A stretch of 64,000 nt of DNA from Azolla caroliniana (taxonomy: Eukaryota > Polypodiophyta). Each line of letters starts with the position of its first letter. Positions within the stretch are counted from its first letter, which is position 1. The position numbers and the translations under genes are program-made. The stretch is from NCBI GenBank assembly GCA_043228905.1, contig JBHGNT010000004.1, forward strand, positions 14,074,001 through 14,138,000, read 5' to 3'. Positions 53,399 through 63,789 of the stretch are shown here, piece after piece. A model generated the notes under the pieces. That model was given only the letters and a program-made list of their open reading frames with translations. It had not been told where the DNA came from and ran no database searches.

Positions 53399-54977
53399 AC
53401 GAGACACGAAGCAAACTCAATGAAGAAGATCACCCCAAAGTCAGAGGAGGTGTGGTACGTCGACTCCGACGCGTCAAACCACATGACTTGCCATGAGGAG
53501 TGGTTCTCATTCATACCTTGAGAAATCGACGCAACCAAAAGTAGTCACAACCGGAGACGACACTCCGCATCCGATCGCGAATGTCGGTGAAGTTCCCTTG
53601 AGCCATGTCAGGTAGAAAGGGAAACTTATGAACGTGTTACACGTCCCAACCATCATGAAGAATCTGGTGTCGGTCGGGCAGATCGTCGACCAAGGGATAT
53701 AGGTTCGGTTTACACACCTCGGGTGCTTCATTGAGGAAGAAGGCCGTATTATTGTGAAAGGGCGAAGAGATGGGAGGATGTTCATCCTCGACTCTACTGA
53801 TGGTGGCATCGCAATGTTCGCGAAGGGACAAAAAGTCGAGTCGGACATCGACTTATGGCACAAACGGATAGGCCACGTCAACTACCAACGACTTCAAGAC
53901 CTGCAATCGAAACAAGTGGTGTTCGGATTGCCCAAATTTAGTGGCCGGAAGGCACAAATTTGTGAAGCCTGCCAACATGGGAAGCAACACCGACTTCCTT
54001 TCCCCAACGAGTGTAACCGGAGCCGGAACACGCTTGACTTGATACACTCTGATGTGTGGGGGCCGCCACAAAACGTTAGTCTTGGCGAGAGCCGACACTT
54101 CGTCTCCTTCATCAACGACTACACGTGGCACACGTGGATCTACCTCATGGAGAGGAAAAGCGAAGTCTTCGATTGTTTCCAGGACCTCAAAGGGTTCGTG
54201 GAAATGGAAACAAGAAGAAAGATCAAGTGCTTGCGGTTGGATGGTGGAAAGGAATACATTTCCGGTCAATTCAACAGTTATCTACAACAGATGGGAATTC
54301 GGCACGAATTCAGTTGTAGATACACGCCGTTTTGCTCCGGCGTGGCCGAGAGGAAAAATCGGTCGGTTGTGGAAGCGGCATGGGTAATGTTGGAAGAGAA
54401 GAGCTTGGCCAAGTTCTACTGGGCCGAGGGGGTAAGGACTGCGGTATACATCCAGAATCGGATCGGAGAAAAAGTGTTGGCGCATGAGCTATACTTCGAG
54501 ACAAAGCCGAACTTGTGACACTTACGAGTTTTCGGTAGCATTGCATATGTGCATGTACCGAAGGAGAAATGGAGGAAGCTAGATGCAAAGGCCGAGAAAT
54601 GTATCTTGGTCGGTTACTCGAACGAGCAGAAGGGTTATAAGTGTTATAACCCGCGCACCAAACAAGCGCGTGTGAGCCGTGACGTTGTGTTTGACGAGTC
54701 CGCGTCCTGGTACTTGCCCCCGACTCCGGACCTCATCTGCAATCCGAGTTCTGATGATGAGGTCAGCGAGGCTGAGATGCCTCGAGATGAGCCTGAAATT
54801 GGGACCCGCGAAGAGAGGCCGATTTCATTTCGGTTAAGTGGACCGAATGAACGACTGAGTCGGTACGACCAGTCCAATGACGAGCCGGCGAGTAGTGGAG
54901 ACTCAGCCGTGCATTCCCCGCGCAGGAAGCCGAGGAGACGGCTTACGCGCAAAGAGAAAGGGAAGAAGAAGGTGTAG
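53399..54977 (+). pseudogene. Copia protease and integrase
   Basis: The protease reads VWYVDSDASNHMTCHEEW near 53450-53500: the catalytic D(S/T)G is DSD, a Gly-to-Asp change that should abolish activity. After frameshifts, 53754-54518 is open: GAG-pre-integrase with His/Cys site (LWHKRIGHVNYQRL, CEACQHGKQHRLPF), core HSDVWGPPQN, LDGGKEYISGQF (Asp retained) and GVAERKNRSVVEAAW (Glu retained). TGA at 54516-54518 (Arg expected, so probably CGA). The C-terminal block CILVGYSNEQKGYKCYNP continues to the acidic linker and a TAG at 54975-54977. Confidence 0.88.
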
Positions 54978-55089
54978 GATTCCGGCACGGAGAAGCGCGA
55001 GTCTGACTCCGAGGGCAGCGGTGACGGGTCTTCAAGAGCAACGCCCGCGTCAGCCGAGAAGACCTTGACATCGGTTAATGACTGATTAC

Positions 55090-56763
55090 GCCGATCTACC
55101 CACCAAAAAATCCCAGTTGTGCGGTTCGGATACAACGAGTACATGGCACATCATTATGCGTACATGACCTGTGTAGCGGAAGTGCGTGAGCTGGAGAGCT
55201 ACGCAGAAGCGGCTAAGGACGCGAATTGGCGCACCACGATGGAGGAAGAGATGCACGCATTGGTGGAAAGCGAGACCTGGGACTTGGTTGACGCACCGAC
55301 GGGTGTGAAGCCAATCGGATTTAGGTGGGTGTACAAAGTCAAGTACAACACCGACGGCTCGGTCAACCGATACAAGGCTCGGTTAGTAGCGAAAGGCTAC
55401 GCGCAGAAACACGACATCGTCTATGATGAGACGTTTGCGCCGGTCGTGAAGATAACGACCGTCCGTGTTTTGCTCGCGGTAGCTGCAGCAAAGGGGTGGC
55501 ACTTACATCAAATGGATGTAAGGAATGTGTTCCTGCAAGGTGAGGTTGAGGAACAGGTGTACATGGCACAACCCCCTGGATTTCACTCCGGAACGAACAC
55601 GTCGACAATGTGCAGATTGAAGAATGCCCTTTACGGACTAAAGCAAGCCCCGCGTGCCTGGAATGCGAAGATCACGCAGCAACTGCGTCGAATGGGCTTT
55701 GCGACGTCGAAATCGTACTCTTCACTGTTCATTCGGAAAGGTCAACTCGGGCCGGTTAGTATTTTACTATATGTTGATGACTTGGTCATCACCGGCGCCG
55801 ACCTAGGTGAAATCAACCGCGTAAAGCTCCAGCTTGTGGCATCATTCGACATGAAGGATCTGAGGGACCTTCATTACTTCCTCGGGATCGAAGTGATCTG
55901 CACCCCCGAAGGCATACTGATCAGCCAACATCATTATGCGCTGAATATGCTCTTCAATTTTGGGATGGCAGACTGTAAATCCGTCTCGACTCCTCTTGAT
56001 AGAACCGTCAAGCTTCGCCCCAATTCCGAAAAGGTATGCGACCCGACGAGGTTCCGACAAATTGTCGGAAGCCTTATCTACTTGACAATCACCCGACCCG
56101 ATCTCATTTATCCGGTTGGGGTGATTAGTCAGTTCATGGCGCGACCTACCAAGGAGCACCTTCAGTGTGCACAACGCGTACTGCGGTACGTAAGCGGCGC
56201 TAAGGACCGGGGCCTCCTATATTGGACCAGTATAGTCTCGTAGTTGGTCGGCTACACCAATGCCGACTGGGCCGGCAACGTTGCCGATCGCCGATCCACA
56301 TCCGGTTTCGCGTTCTCTCTCGGGAGTGCCGCGATCGCGTGGAGCAGCAAGAAGCAGCCGACAGTTGGAATTTTGAGCATCGAAGCCGAGTATAGAGGAG
56401 CGGTTGTCGCAACATGCGAAGCCATATGGTTGAAGCGGCTACTTAAGGGATCTGCAAGAGGAGGTGTCCGAACCAACGACGATCTACTGTGACAACCTCA
56501 GCAGCATCCAGCTCGCGAAGAACCCCGTCTTCCATGCATGGACCAAGCACATTGAGGTGCACTACCATTTTGTCCGTGAGCGTGTCCTTTCTGGTGAAGT
56601 CGAACTTCAGTATGTTCCGGCGGATCAACAGACCGCCGACATCTTCACCAAGCCTGTTGGTCTGGACAAGTTGCAGCAATTCTCGGGTGCGCTTGGGTTG
56701 CGTCACCTGGACGTGTCGAACTTGAGGGGGAGAAACGTCCCGGATGACCACAGAAGGGAGTAG
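55090..56763 (+). pseudogene. Copia reverse transcriptase and RNase H
   Basis: Open from 55119 to 56243: GFRWVYKVKYNTDGSVNR, YKARLVAKGYAQKHDI, LHQMDVRNVFLQGEVEEQVY, LYGLKQAPRAWN, catalytic YVDDLVITG near 55770-55795, and the connection VGSLIYLTITRPDL. A TAG at 56241-56243 interrupts before VGYTNADWAGN. RNase H has SIEAEYRGAVVAT (Thr-to-Ile change), a frameshift near 56456, YCDNLSSIQLAKNPVFHA and HIEVHYHFVRERV; the frame ends at 56763. It is the best-preserved part of this element. Confidence 0.92.
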
Positions 56764-57254
56764 GAAAGGAGCGGAAAAGACCATGACGCCGAGTCGGATG
56801 ACAAATTTGACTTCGGATCAACTGAAGGAGCCAAGAGCGAATCCGCGGAAGAGTCCGAAAGTAGACATAAGGGGAGTAGCTGGAAGAAAGAGCCAAAGCC
56901 AACCAAGCATGTGGGAGATGACACCGTAAGGGCGAGAAGACCAAAGACGAGTTGGAGACAGCCAACTCAGACAAGAGCGAAAACCGATCGGAGGTAGCCG
57001 AGTTGGTTCGGATGTTTGATTCAAATACACTGAATCAACCGAGGGCCAAGCGGAAAAGGAGGCAGCAGGAGAAGCGCCAACACCACGACAATAAGGGAGC
57101 TGTGAAGGGCCGTGGGAGTAGACAAGCCGACCAGAAGGATCGAAGCGTGCGGAGTCGAACAGGTTAAGGAGCGCGAGCGAGGCGTGGAGCCAGGAGGAAC
57201 CAGGGCGGTGATCCGGAAGATCCTGAAGAGCCTCAAGTTGAGCTTGAGGAGGAG
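56764..57254 (+). other. 3' untranslated region and polypurine tract
   Basis: No convincing frame, purine-rich (many GAGGA/AAGCC words). It ends in the inverted repeat CTCAAGTTGAGCTTGAG (57232-57248) and polypurine GGAGGAG up to 57254. The equivalent region in 22121-31791 is 30928-31353. Confidence 0.7.
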
Positions 57255-57623
57255 TGTTGAGAGACAAGCTCAACATCGGTCTGATCAGCTGATCAAGCCG
57301 AGGACCGGATCGGTTGGGACCGATCGGTTAGGCCGAACTGGTGCGTAAACCGAAAGGCCGTTAGAGAGATATTCCTGGTAAGGAATAGTTTTGGGAGTTA
57401 GTGTTGAGGCTCATTTATGAGCACTCAAGTACCGTCAGTACTTGTGTCAGCCCGATTGTCAGGGCTTGTATAAAAGGTGCTCACTGAGCACGGTGTATGT
57501 ACAGAGAGTTAAACCTGTGTATTTTCTGTCTCTGTCTCTCCTGTGCATACTCAAGCTCTCCATTAAATCTGCGTATTTTCTGTGTGTTTGGTTTTCTATT
57601 GCTTCCGCACATAATCTTCTACA
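57255..57623 (+). mobile_element. 3' LTR
   Basis: 369 bp, TGTTGAGAGACAAG to TTCTACA. Terminal inverted pair GTTGAG/CTCAAC (57256-57261, 57269-57274), TATA box TATAAAAGG (57469-57477) and the near-palindrome GTGCTCACTGAGCAC immediately after it (57477-57491). Confidence 0.9.
57469..57491 (+). promoter_or_regulatory. LTR TATA box with adjoining palindrome
   Basis: TATAAAAGG followed at once by GTGCTCA-C-TGAGCAC, a 7-bp-arm inverted repeat near the expected transcription start. The palindrome is kept in the other LTRs of the family (52188, about 31606, and with one change about 37283). Confidence 0.6.
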
Positions 57624-57867
57624 AAGGAGAACTCCATATATATTCTGGTCTTCTTCTCTTCTTCTTCTTCTTCTTCTTCTCTTCTTCTCTATCCCATTCC
57701 TTGGAGAAAAGCAATCTCTCATATTCATATCAGACCACTCCTTACATGGTTGTTGGCTCCTTTCTTTCATGAATGATCTTTCATAATCATATCCAACCCG
57801 TTGTAACATGATTCTGGAAATATAAAGAATCTATTTTCTTTTGCAATAAACAAACTTTTTCTCTCAC
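57624..57867. other. Intron-like sequence with (CTT)n
   Basis: No gene seen. (TTC)n/(CTT)n microsatellite at about 57652-57690. On the minus strand it begins at the donor GTGAGAG next to the exon at 57868, so it is probably intron. Confidence 0.45.
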
Positions 57868-58319
57868 CTACTTGTCTTATGTTTAAAACTTGCTTGTGTT
57901 GTGCGAGTGATCACTAATTCCTTCCAGTCCATAACCCCTTCCGCCTCACGATCCGCACATAGTGACGGATTTTCACGACACCTTGATATAGTAATGTTTG
58001 TAATTGTACTTTCCATGCAAGTGGGGTGCTCAACTACATTTGGACACAAAGTATCTAAACCTGTTTCTTTTATACCATTCATCAAACATGTTAGGTTCTC
58101 TGAATGCAGCTTTAAGGCTGATAATTGCTCATGAATTTCAGAACGAGAAGACCGCCATGTATCTAGATCTTTCTTCTGTGCTTCCAGATGAATACCCATA
58201 GTTGTGAGATCCTTCTTCAACTCCTCTTTTAATACATCTCTTTCAGAATTTTGGATTGTTGATGCAATCCATTCGTATGTATTTGACATAGATGTGAATT
58301 GTTTCTCTGCCGCCATCTC
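57868..58319 (-). CDS. Host-like coiled-coil protein, downstream part of exon (disrupted)
   Basis: The minus-strand frame enters from the retrotransposon edge at 58319 and reads EMAAEKQFTSMSNTYEWI, RDVLKEELKKDLTTMG, IHLEAQKKDLDTWRSSR, EIHEQLSALKLHSENLTC and so on to KHKTS, where a consensus donor TAG|GTGAGAG (57868/57867) ends the exon. Heptad-like hydrophobic spacing and high Lys/Glu content predict coiled coil. Without the copia and one copy of its ATCTC duplication the frame is continuous with 63795-64000. Kinesin tail or other cytoskeletal coiled-coil proteins are possible, but no diagnostic motif is visible. Confidence 0.6.
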
Positions 58320-58607
58320 TGTCGAATACATGTGTATAATGGACGTATTCACACTATCCCGTTTTGGCCATTTATGTAATTAGCATAAAGGGTAGTTGCC
58401 CTAAGTCGGTCTCTATATATAGTGACCTTGTAACCTTTTTGTAAGTTTGGTTGTTGTATTATTGCTTTGTGGAATAAGAAACTCTTTTGTGCCTCTCTCT
58501 CTCTCTCTCTCTCTCTCTGTGCAACGACATAGAAACTGTCCTACGCAGGTATTCAGAAACCATCGAATGCTTCTTGATCTTCCGCACTGACGACTTTGCC
58601 TCCAACA
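58320..58607 (+). mobile_element. 5' LTR of the intact copia
   Basis: 288 bp, TGTCGAATACATG to GCCTCCAACA. TATA box TATATATAG at 58414-58422. (CT)13 near 58494-58519. Confidence 0.97.
58414..58422 (+). promoter_or_regulatory. LTR TATA box
   Basis: TATATATAG, about 95 bp into the LTR; unchanged in the 3' LTR near 63598-63606. Confidence 0.6.
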
Positions 58608-58609
58608 TC

Positions 58610-58621
58610 TGGTATCAGAGC
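58610..58621 (+). other. Copia primer-binding site
   Basis: TGGTATCAGAGC, a perfect match, two bases after the LTR. Confidence 0.93.
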
Positions 58622-59296
58622 CTGCACAGTAGTCGGTTCTTCAATCCGCTGTCGGCCGTCGTCTCAGCATTCGGTTTCCTGCGTCATTCGAAGAAAGAGA
58701 GAAGAAGAACAAAAACGAGGTTTGCACCTCATCGCGTTAGATCCTCTTGCTTGGAGTAAGCCATCAGGTTGTACTCTGTTTCTTGTGATCGTAACCGCTC
58801 GAGGTGAAATCCCCTTGTGTATCATTGACACGATCGTGCTCCATTCGGTTAAACGGCATCCGAAGTAGTCAACAATCGCTGCTCGCCGCTCGTTGTAACC
58901 ACTCGGTGCAGATCGGTCTCAAGACAACAACCCAAATTCGTGCTTCATCTGGCTGATCGACATTCGGGAGGATCAGTTGGATCCGTCTCTCTCGTTGCTG
59001 CAGTCAACCGAAGCAGAATCGGTCCAGATAATCGGTTTCAATAATCGGTATTCGGCATATATATATCCGAAGCGAATCGGGCTCACTCCGACTCGGCAAC
59101 ATTCGGGAAGACCAGTCGGTTCTGTCCCTCAAGTTACCGGAGTCAATTCGAGCAAGTTCAACAATACATATATCCGAAGCCGAACCGACTCGGGTTCAAA
59201 TCCGACTAGAACGATATCGGGTGAGCCAACCGGCTGCACTCCAACAAGGTTCGTAGTCAACTTCGAACCGAGCTTCGTCAACCGAAACCGAATTTG
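58622..59296 (+). other. Leader of the intact copia
   Basis: 675 bp with no long frame, unusually long for a copia leader. It is rich in TCGG/CGGTT words that repeat irregularly (ATTCGG, ATCGG). It should contain the packaging signal. Confidence 0.6.
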
Positions 59297-62200
59297 ATGG
59301 CATCAACATCCGGCTCGTCAGAAATGAGTCTACGCAAGTTCGATGGATCGAACTTCAACTTCTGGAAGGAACAAATGCAGGACTATCTCATAGTCAAGGG
59401 GCAAATCGATCCCATCGAAAATGAAGAACCTCCAGAAGGATACAAACCAATTGAGTGGCAGAAGCTGGACAGAATCGTTCGCGCCACGATTCGGATGCAC
59501 CTATCGGAATCGGTATACTTTACGGTGCAATCGTGTACGACAACATTCGAACTCTGGAAAACGCTGTCGGACACTTACGAAAAGAAGGTCGCCGCAACGA
59601 AGATGTTTCTGATCCGGCGCCTCTACAACTTGCGGATGAAAGAATCCGATTCGGTTCAAGCACACCTCAATGAGTACGAAAGCATAAGCTCCCAAATCTC
59701 GTCACAGGGGACGGCAATCGAGGATGAACTCAGAGCCATGATACTCATGAGTAGCCTTCCCTCATCATGGGAAACTTTCGTCACAACCGTGTGCAACGCG
59801 TCAACCACGGCTGTTAAATACTCCGAAGTCACGAGCGCGATCCTGACCGAAGCAGCTCGGAGAAAGTCTTTCGCCAAAGACTCAACAGAAGACGCTTATG
59901 TAGTACAAGGTTCGACAGACCGATCGAACATACGAGGAAGAGATTCCTCACGACCGCCGAACAATCAGCGAAGACGGAGCCAGTCACGGGATAACCGAAT
60001 CTGCAACTACTGCAAGAAACCCGGACACATCAAAGCCGACTGCCGCGCACTCAAGAACAAGAACAACAAGAAGAGTGGCCGGCATGAGGAGATCAATCAC
60101 GTCAGCTTCTCAGCTGATGTACTACCGGACGACCCGAATATACTATCAATCGAAAATCCAGTCGGATCAGAAGTTCTACTCACGACTGAAGAGTCGAGCA
60201 CATGGCTCTTAGATTCGGGCGCGTCATTTCACGTGACTCCTCATCGATCCCAATTTCGGCAATATACGATCCGTCACTCCGACTCAGTTCGAGTCGGCAA
60301 CTCACAACACTGTGACATCATCGGAATCGGCACAGTAGAGCTCAACCTTGCAGGGGGCTCTACACTTGTACTCCACAATGTCCGACATGTACCCGAGCTA
60401 TCAAGGCCATTGATCTCAGTCGGACAACTAGATGAAGACGGCATTCGTGCCGGTTTTTCTTCGGGAGGGTGGACACTCCACAGGGGGAACCTCCTGCTTG
60501 CTAGAGGACCCAAGATACACTCACTGTATCCGTTACATGTTACGCTCAGAGAGGGTAACCTGTTTTTGGTGGATATTCCTGTGTCATCACTATGGCACCG
60601 AAGATTAGGACACCTCAGCAAGGCCGGCATCACGCACCTATCTAGAGCCGGATACATCCCCAAACTCTCCTTCTCGGACCATCAATTCTGCGAGCATTGC
60701 CAGTATGGCAAACAAGCAGCCGCGTCACACCCGACATCAGCACCAAGAGAAACGAGACCTCTTGATTTAGTCCATTCGGACGTCTGTGGCCCAATGCCGC
60801 ATCAGTCTCTAGGCGGTGCCTCTTACTTCGTGAGTTTTATTGACGATTCGACTCGAAAGGTGTGGGCTTATCCAATTCGCACCAAAGATCGGGTCTTCTC
60901 GATCTTCACCGATTGGCTCGCTATGGTAGAAAATCAAACCGACCGAAAGCTGAAATGCCTTCGGACAGACAATGGGGGAGAGTTCAAATCTGAAGAATTC
61001 GTCAAATTCTGCCGACAACGCGGCATCCGACGTGAATTTACGGCACCACACAGCCCGGAGCAAAACGGGATTGCCGAACGAATGAATCGGACAATCCAAG
61101 AAAGGATAGTTTCCATGCTCCAACACTCCGGACTGTCGGATGGCTTCTGGGCAGAGGCTCTACTCACGGCAGTACACATAATCAATATGTCGCCAAGTAG
61201 ACCTCTAGGACTTCAAATTCCTCAGGAACTATGGATCGGCAGTAAGCCGAATTACGACAAGCTGAGGATCTTCGGATGCGAGGCGTACGCCCTTATTCCG
61301 AAAGATGATCGCCGAAAACTTGCACCTCGGTCCAGGAAATGCATTTTCCTTGGATATGGATCCGACGGCGAAATGGGATACCGACTCTGGGATCCCGAAC
61401 GCAGACAAATCGTCCGAAGTTCGGACGTTGTGTTCAACGAGTCGGCTATGAATCCATCAGTCGAAAAACCGATCGAAGTCCGAAGGGTAACATTTTCCGA
61501 TGTGCCGACCCTTCAAGAAGGCCCCGCTCTCAACACACGGTCAGCTTCACGGGTAGCTGAACCTTACACTACCGACTCGGACAACTCCGACTCGGCAGAG
61601 CAGAACAATCCGCTTTCGGACTATCCGACCTCGATACCCGATGCGACCAGTCCACTCATACCTCGACGATCCGAGAGACTGTCGCAACCTCCGGAGAGGT
61701 ATTCTCCTGGAATTTTCTTCACCGACGCCGGCGAACCGACGTCTTACGAAGAAGCATCGACATCTGTCGATTCCGCCACCTGGCATCTGGCGATGGAGTC
61801 GGAAATGCACTCCATTCGGGCAAACAAGACTTGGGATCTGGTCGAATTACCTAGAAACCGACGTGCTCTTCCTTGCAAGTGGGTTTATCGACTAAAAGAG
61901 ACATCTGATTCGACCACCCCAAAGTACAAGGCCAGATTAGTTGCGAAGGGCTTCCGACAAGAATATGGCGTCGACTTCGACGAGATTTTTTCACCAGTGG
62001 TGAAAATGACAACCCTTCGTTTTCTGCTCGGCGTCGTGGCAGCCGACAACTTGGAGCTGATTCAGCTAGATGTCAAAACAGCCTTCCTCCATGGTGATCT
62101 CGAGGAGGAAATTTATATGGAGCAGCCAAAAGGCTTCGTGGCAACTGGCCAAGAACATCTAGTCTGCCGACTCAGGAAGAGTCTATACGGCCTCAAACAG

Positions 62201-63310
62201 GCACCGCGACAATGGTACAAGAAGTTCGACGACTTCATCCAATCGATCGGCTTCTCCAAAAGCGATGAGGACCATTGTCTCTTCACCAACACAGCTCAAG
62301 ATGGATCACCCATCTTCCTCATCATTTACGTGGACGACATGCTAATTTCTGGACGCCACGCGGGCGAACTTGCCGATCTCGTTCGGCAACTGCGGTTGAA
62401 GTTTGCAATGAAGGACCTCGGTCCGGCACGACACATACTCGGCATGAAGATTAGTCGGCATCGCGATAAACGACATCTCTTTTTGTCTCAGACCGACTAT
62501 ATCGGACGTGTCTTGGAACGCTTCAACATGCAATCAGCCAAATCTGCTTCAACCCCGCTCCCAATGAATCTTCGGCTCTCTCAGCGAGACTGCCCGACAT
62601 CCGGCCCGGAGGGGGAAGATATGAAGTCGGTACCGTATGCACCGGCAGTCGGCTCCCTTATGTACCTGATGGTCGCGACACGGCCTGATATTTCTCATGT
62701 CGTAGGAGTCGTTAGCAGATTTATGCACAATCCTGGCCGATCGCATTGGAACGCAGTCAAGCATGTGTTCAGATATCTGGCTGGCACAAAAGACCATGGC
62801 ATTCTTTTCGGTCCGAACCGAACCTCAGGCATAGTCGGTTACACCGACTCGGATTTCGCCGGCTGTATAGACAGTCGGAAATCAACAACCGGATACTGCT
62901 TCAAATTCGGCAATGGAGCAATTTCGTGGAAGTCGAAACTTCAGGAGTGCACAGCGACCTCAACGACCGAAGCAGAATATGTAGCTGCGTCCGACGCAGC
63001 AAAAGAAGCTCTGTGGCTCGGTCGGCTGGCGCACACATTTCAACAAGTCGACCATGACTCGGCTCCAGTTGTCTACAGCGACAGTCAAGGTGCTGTTGCC
63101 TTGTCGAAAAATTCGGTTCACCACAACGCCTCCAAACATATCGACGTTCGATATCACTTCGTTCGGGACTGCGTCATTTCAGGGAAAATCGGTCTAGAGA
63201 AAATATCCACAACCGACAATGTCGCAGATGGAATGACCAAGTGTCTTTCGGCAGACCGTTTTCGGTCTCTTCGGCATCAGATGGGCGTAACGACAAACCA
63301 GTCCGGTTAG
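59297..63310 (+). CDS. Copia Gag-Pol polyprotein, intact
   Basis: ATG at 59297 (MASTSGSSEMSLRKF); an in-frame TTG precedes it but ATG is the natural start. 1337 codons without a stop. Gag (UBN2 type) to about residue 230; zinc knuckle CNYCKKPGHIKADC at 236-249; protease LLDSGASFH with catalytic Asp about 306; GAG-pre-integrase and His/Cys site from LWHRRLGHL (about 434) to CEHCQYGK; integrase catalytic Asp about 495 (HSDVCGP), Asp about 558 (TDNGGEF), Glu about 594 (NGIAERMNRT); reverse transcriptase with QLDVKTAFLHGDLEEEIY and YVDDMLISG (about 1011); RNase H with TDSDFAGC, STTEAEYVAA and YSDSQGAVALSKN. All catalytic residues are present. It would make the virus-like particle, cDNA and its insertion. 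The single frame means Gag excess must be set by splicing or processing. Confidence 0.97.
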   Translation: MASTSGSSEMSLRKFDGSNFNFWKEQMQDYLIVKGQIDPIENEEPPEGYKPIEWQKLDRIVRATIRMHLSESVYFTVQSCTTTFELWKTLSDTYEKKVAATKMFLIRRLYNLRMKESDSVQAHLNEYESISSQISSQGTAIEDELRAMILMSSLPSSWETFVTTVCNASTTAVKYSEVTSAILTEAARRKSFAKDSTEDAYVVQGSTDRSNIRGRDSSRPPNNQRRRSQSRDNRICNYCKKPGHIKADCRALKNKNNKKSGRHEEINHVSFSADVLPDDPNILSIENPVGSEVLLTTEESSTWLLDSGASFHVTPHRSQFRQYTIRHSDSVRVGNSQHCDIIGIGTVELNLAGGSTLVLHNVRHVPELSRPLISVGQLDEDGIRAGFSSGGWTLHRGNLLLARGPKIHSLYPLHVTLREGNLFLVDIPVSSLWHRRLGHLSKAGITHLSRAGYIPKLSFSDHQFCEHCQYGKQAAASHPTSAPRETRPLDLVHSDVCGPMPHQSLGGASYFVSFIDDSTRKVWAYPIRTKDRVFSIFTDWLAMVENQTDRKLKCLRTDNGGEFKSEEFVKFCRQRGIRREFTAPHSPEQNGIAERMNRTIQERIVSMLQHSGLSDGFWAEALLTAVHIINMSPSRPLGLQIPQELWIGSKPNYDKLRIFGCEAYALIPKDDRRKLAPRSRKCIFLGYGSDGEMGYRLWDPERRQIVRSSDVVFNESAMNPSVEKPIEVRRVTFSDVPTLQEGPALNTRSASRVAEPYTTDSDNSDSAEQNNPLSDYPTSIPDATSPLIPRRSERLSQPPERYSPGIFFTDAGEPTSYEEASTSVDSATWHLAMESEMHSIRANKTWDLVELPRNRRALPCKWVYRLKETSDSTTPKYKARLVAKGFRQEYGVDFDEIFSPVVKMTTLRFLLGVVAADNLELIQLDVKTAFLHGDLEEEIYMEQPKGFVATGQEHLVCRLRKSLYGLKQAPRQWYKKFDDFIQSIGFSKSDEDHCLFTNTAQDGSPIFLIIYVDDMLISGRHAGELADLVRQLRLKFAMKDLGPARHILGMKISRHRDKRHLFLSQTDYIGRVLERFNMQSAKSASTPLPMNLRLSQRDCPTSGPEGEDMKSVPYAPAVGSLMYLMVATRPDISHVVGVVSRFMHNPGRSHWNAVKHVFRYLAGTKDHGILFGPNRTSGIVGYTDSDFAGCIDSRKSTTGYCFKFGNGAISWKSKLQECTATSTTEAEYVAASDAAKEALWLGRLAHTFQQVDHDSAPVVYSDSQGAVALSKNSVHHNASKHIDVRYHFVRDCVISGKIGLEKISTTDNVADGMTKCLSADRFRSLRHQMGVTTNQSG

Positions 63311-63494
63311 AGCCGGACACAGAGCAGGATGGTTCCCGACAACCGACATCAGTTCCTTAATGATCGGCTTCAACTGTTCCGACCCGACCAGTTCGGTCTT
63401 CTGCCTTCGGACCCTGCCGACTCGAACAAAGCTGATATGTCCGAGAACCCAAGTCTATACCTGTAATCTTAGATAACCCATGTATACGCCCATT

Positions 63495-63503
63495 ACGGGG
63501 GAG
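63495..63503 (+). other. Polypurine tract
   Basis: ACGGGGGAG lies immediately before the 3' LTR; it primes plus-strand synthesis. Confidence 0.85.
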
Positions 63504-63789
63504 TGTCGAATACATGTGTATAATGGACGTATTCACACTATCCCGTTTTGGCCATTTATGTAATTAGCATAAAGGGTAGTTGCCCTAAGTCGGTCTCTAT
63601 ATATAGTGACCTTGTAACCTTTTTGTAAGGTTGGTTGTTGTATTATTGCTTTGTGGAATAAGAAACTCTTTTGTGCCTCTCTCTCTCTCTCTCTCTCTCT
63701 GTGCAACGACATAGAAACTGTCCTACGCAGGTATTCAGAAACCATCGAATGCTTCTTGATCTTCCGCACTGACGACTTTGCCTCCAACA
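63504..63789 (+). mobile_element. 3' LTR of the intact copia
   Basis: 286 bp, same ends as the 5' LTR; (CT)12 instead of (CT)13. Followed by the target duplication ATCTC. Confidence 0.97.

Larger units (their letters stand above)
51983..57623 (+). mobile_element. Copia element, full length but degenerate
   Basis: 5' LTR 51983-52358 (missing its first 14 bases) and 3' LTR 57255-57623 (369 bp). The order is primer site, gag, protease, integrase, reverse transcriptase, RNase H, a 0.5-kb 3' untranslated region and polypurine tract. Several stops and frameshifts are present. It shares Gag start (MDRGM-SSLP), LTR architecture and the 3' inverted repeats with 22121-31791. The target duplication cannot be checked, because the 5' LTR edge is replaced by minisatellite sequence. 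Confidence 0.9.
58320..63789 (+). mobile_element. Intact, very young copia element (Tork/Tnt1-like)
   Basis: LTRs 58320-58607 and 63504-63789, target duplication ATCTC on both sides (58315-58319, 63790-63794), perfect primer site, one unbroken gag-pol frame and polypurine tract GGGGGAG. The LTRs differ by one substitution (in GTAAGTTTGG versus GTAAGGTTGG) and one CT unit. This is the only element in the window with all parts intact, so it may still be mobile. It lies within a minus-strand host-like exon. Confidence 0.97.

Noticed and set aside
57652-57690. (CTT)n tract and the (CT)n/(GA)n runs as regulatory elements
   Set aside because: Simple microsatellites; several belong to LTRs, and nothing shows function.
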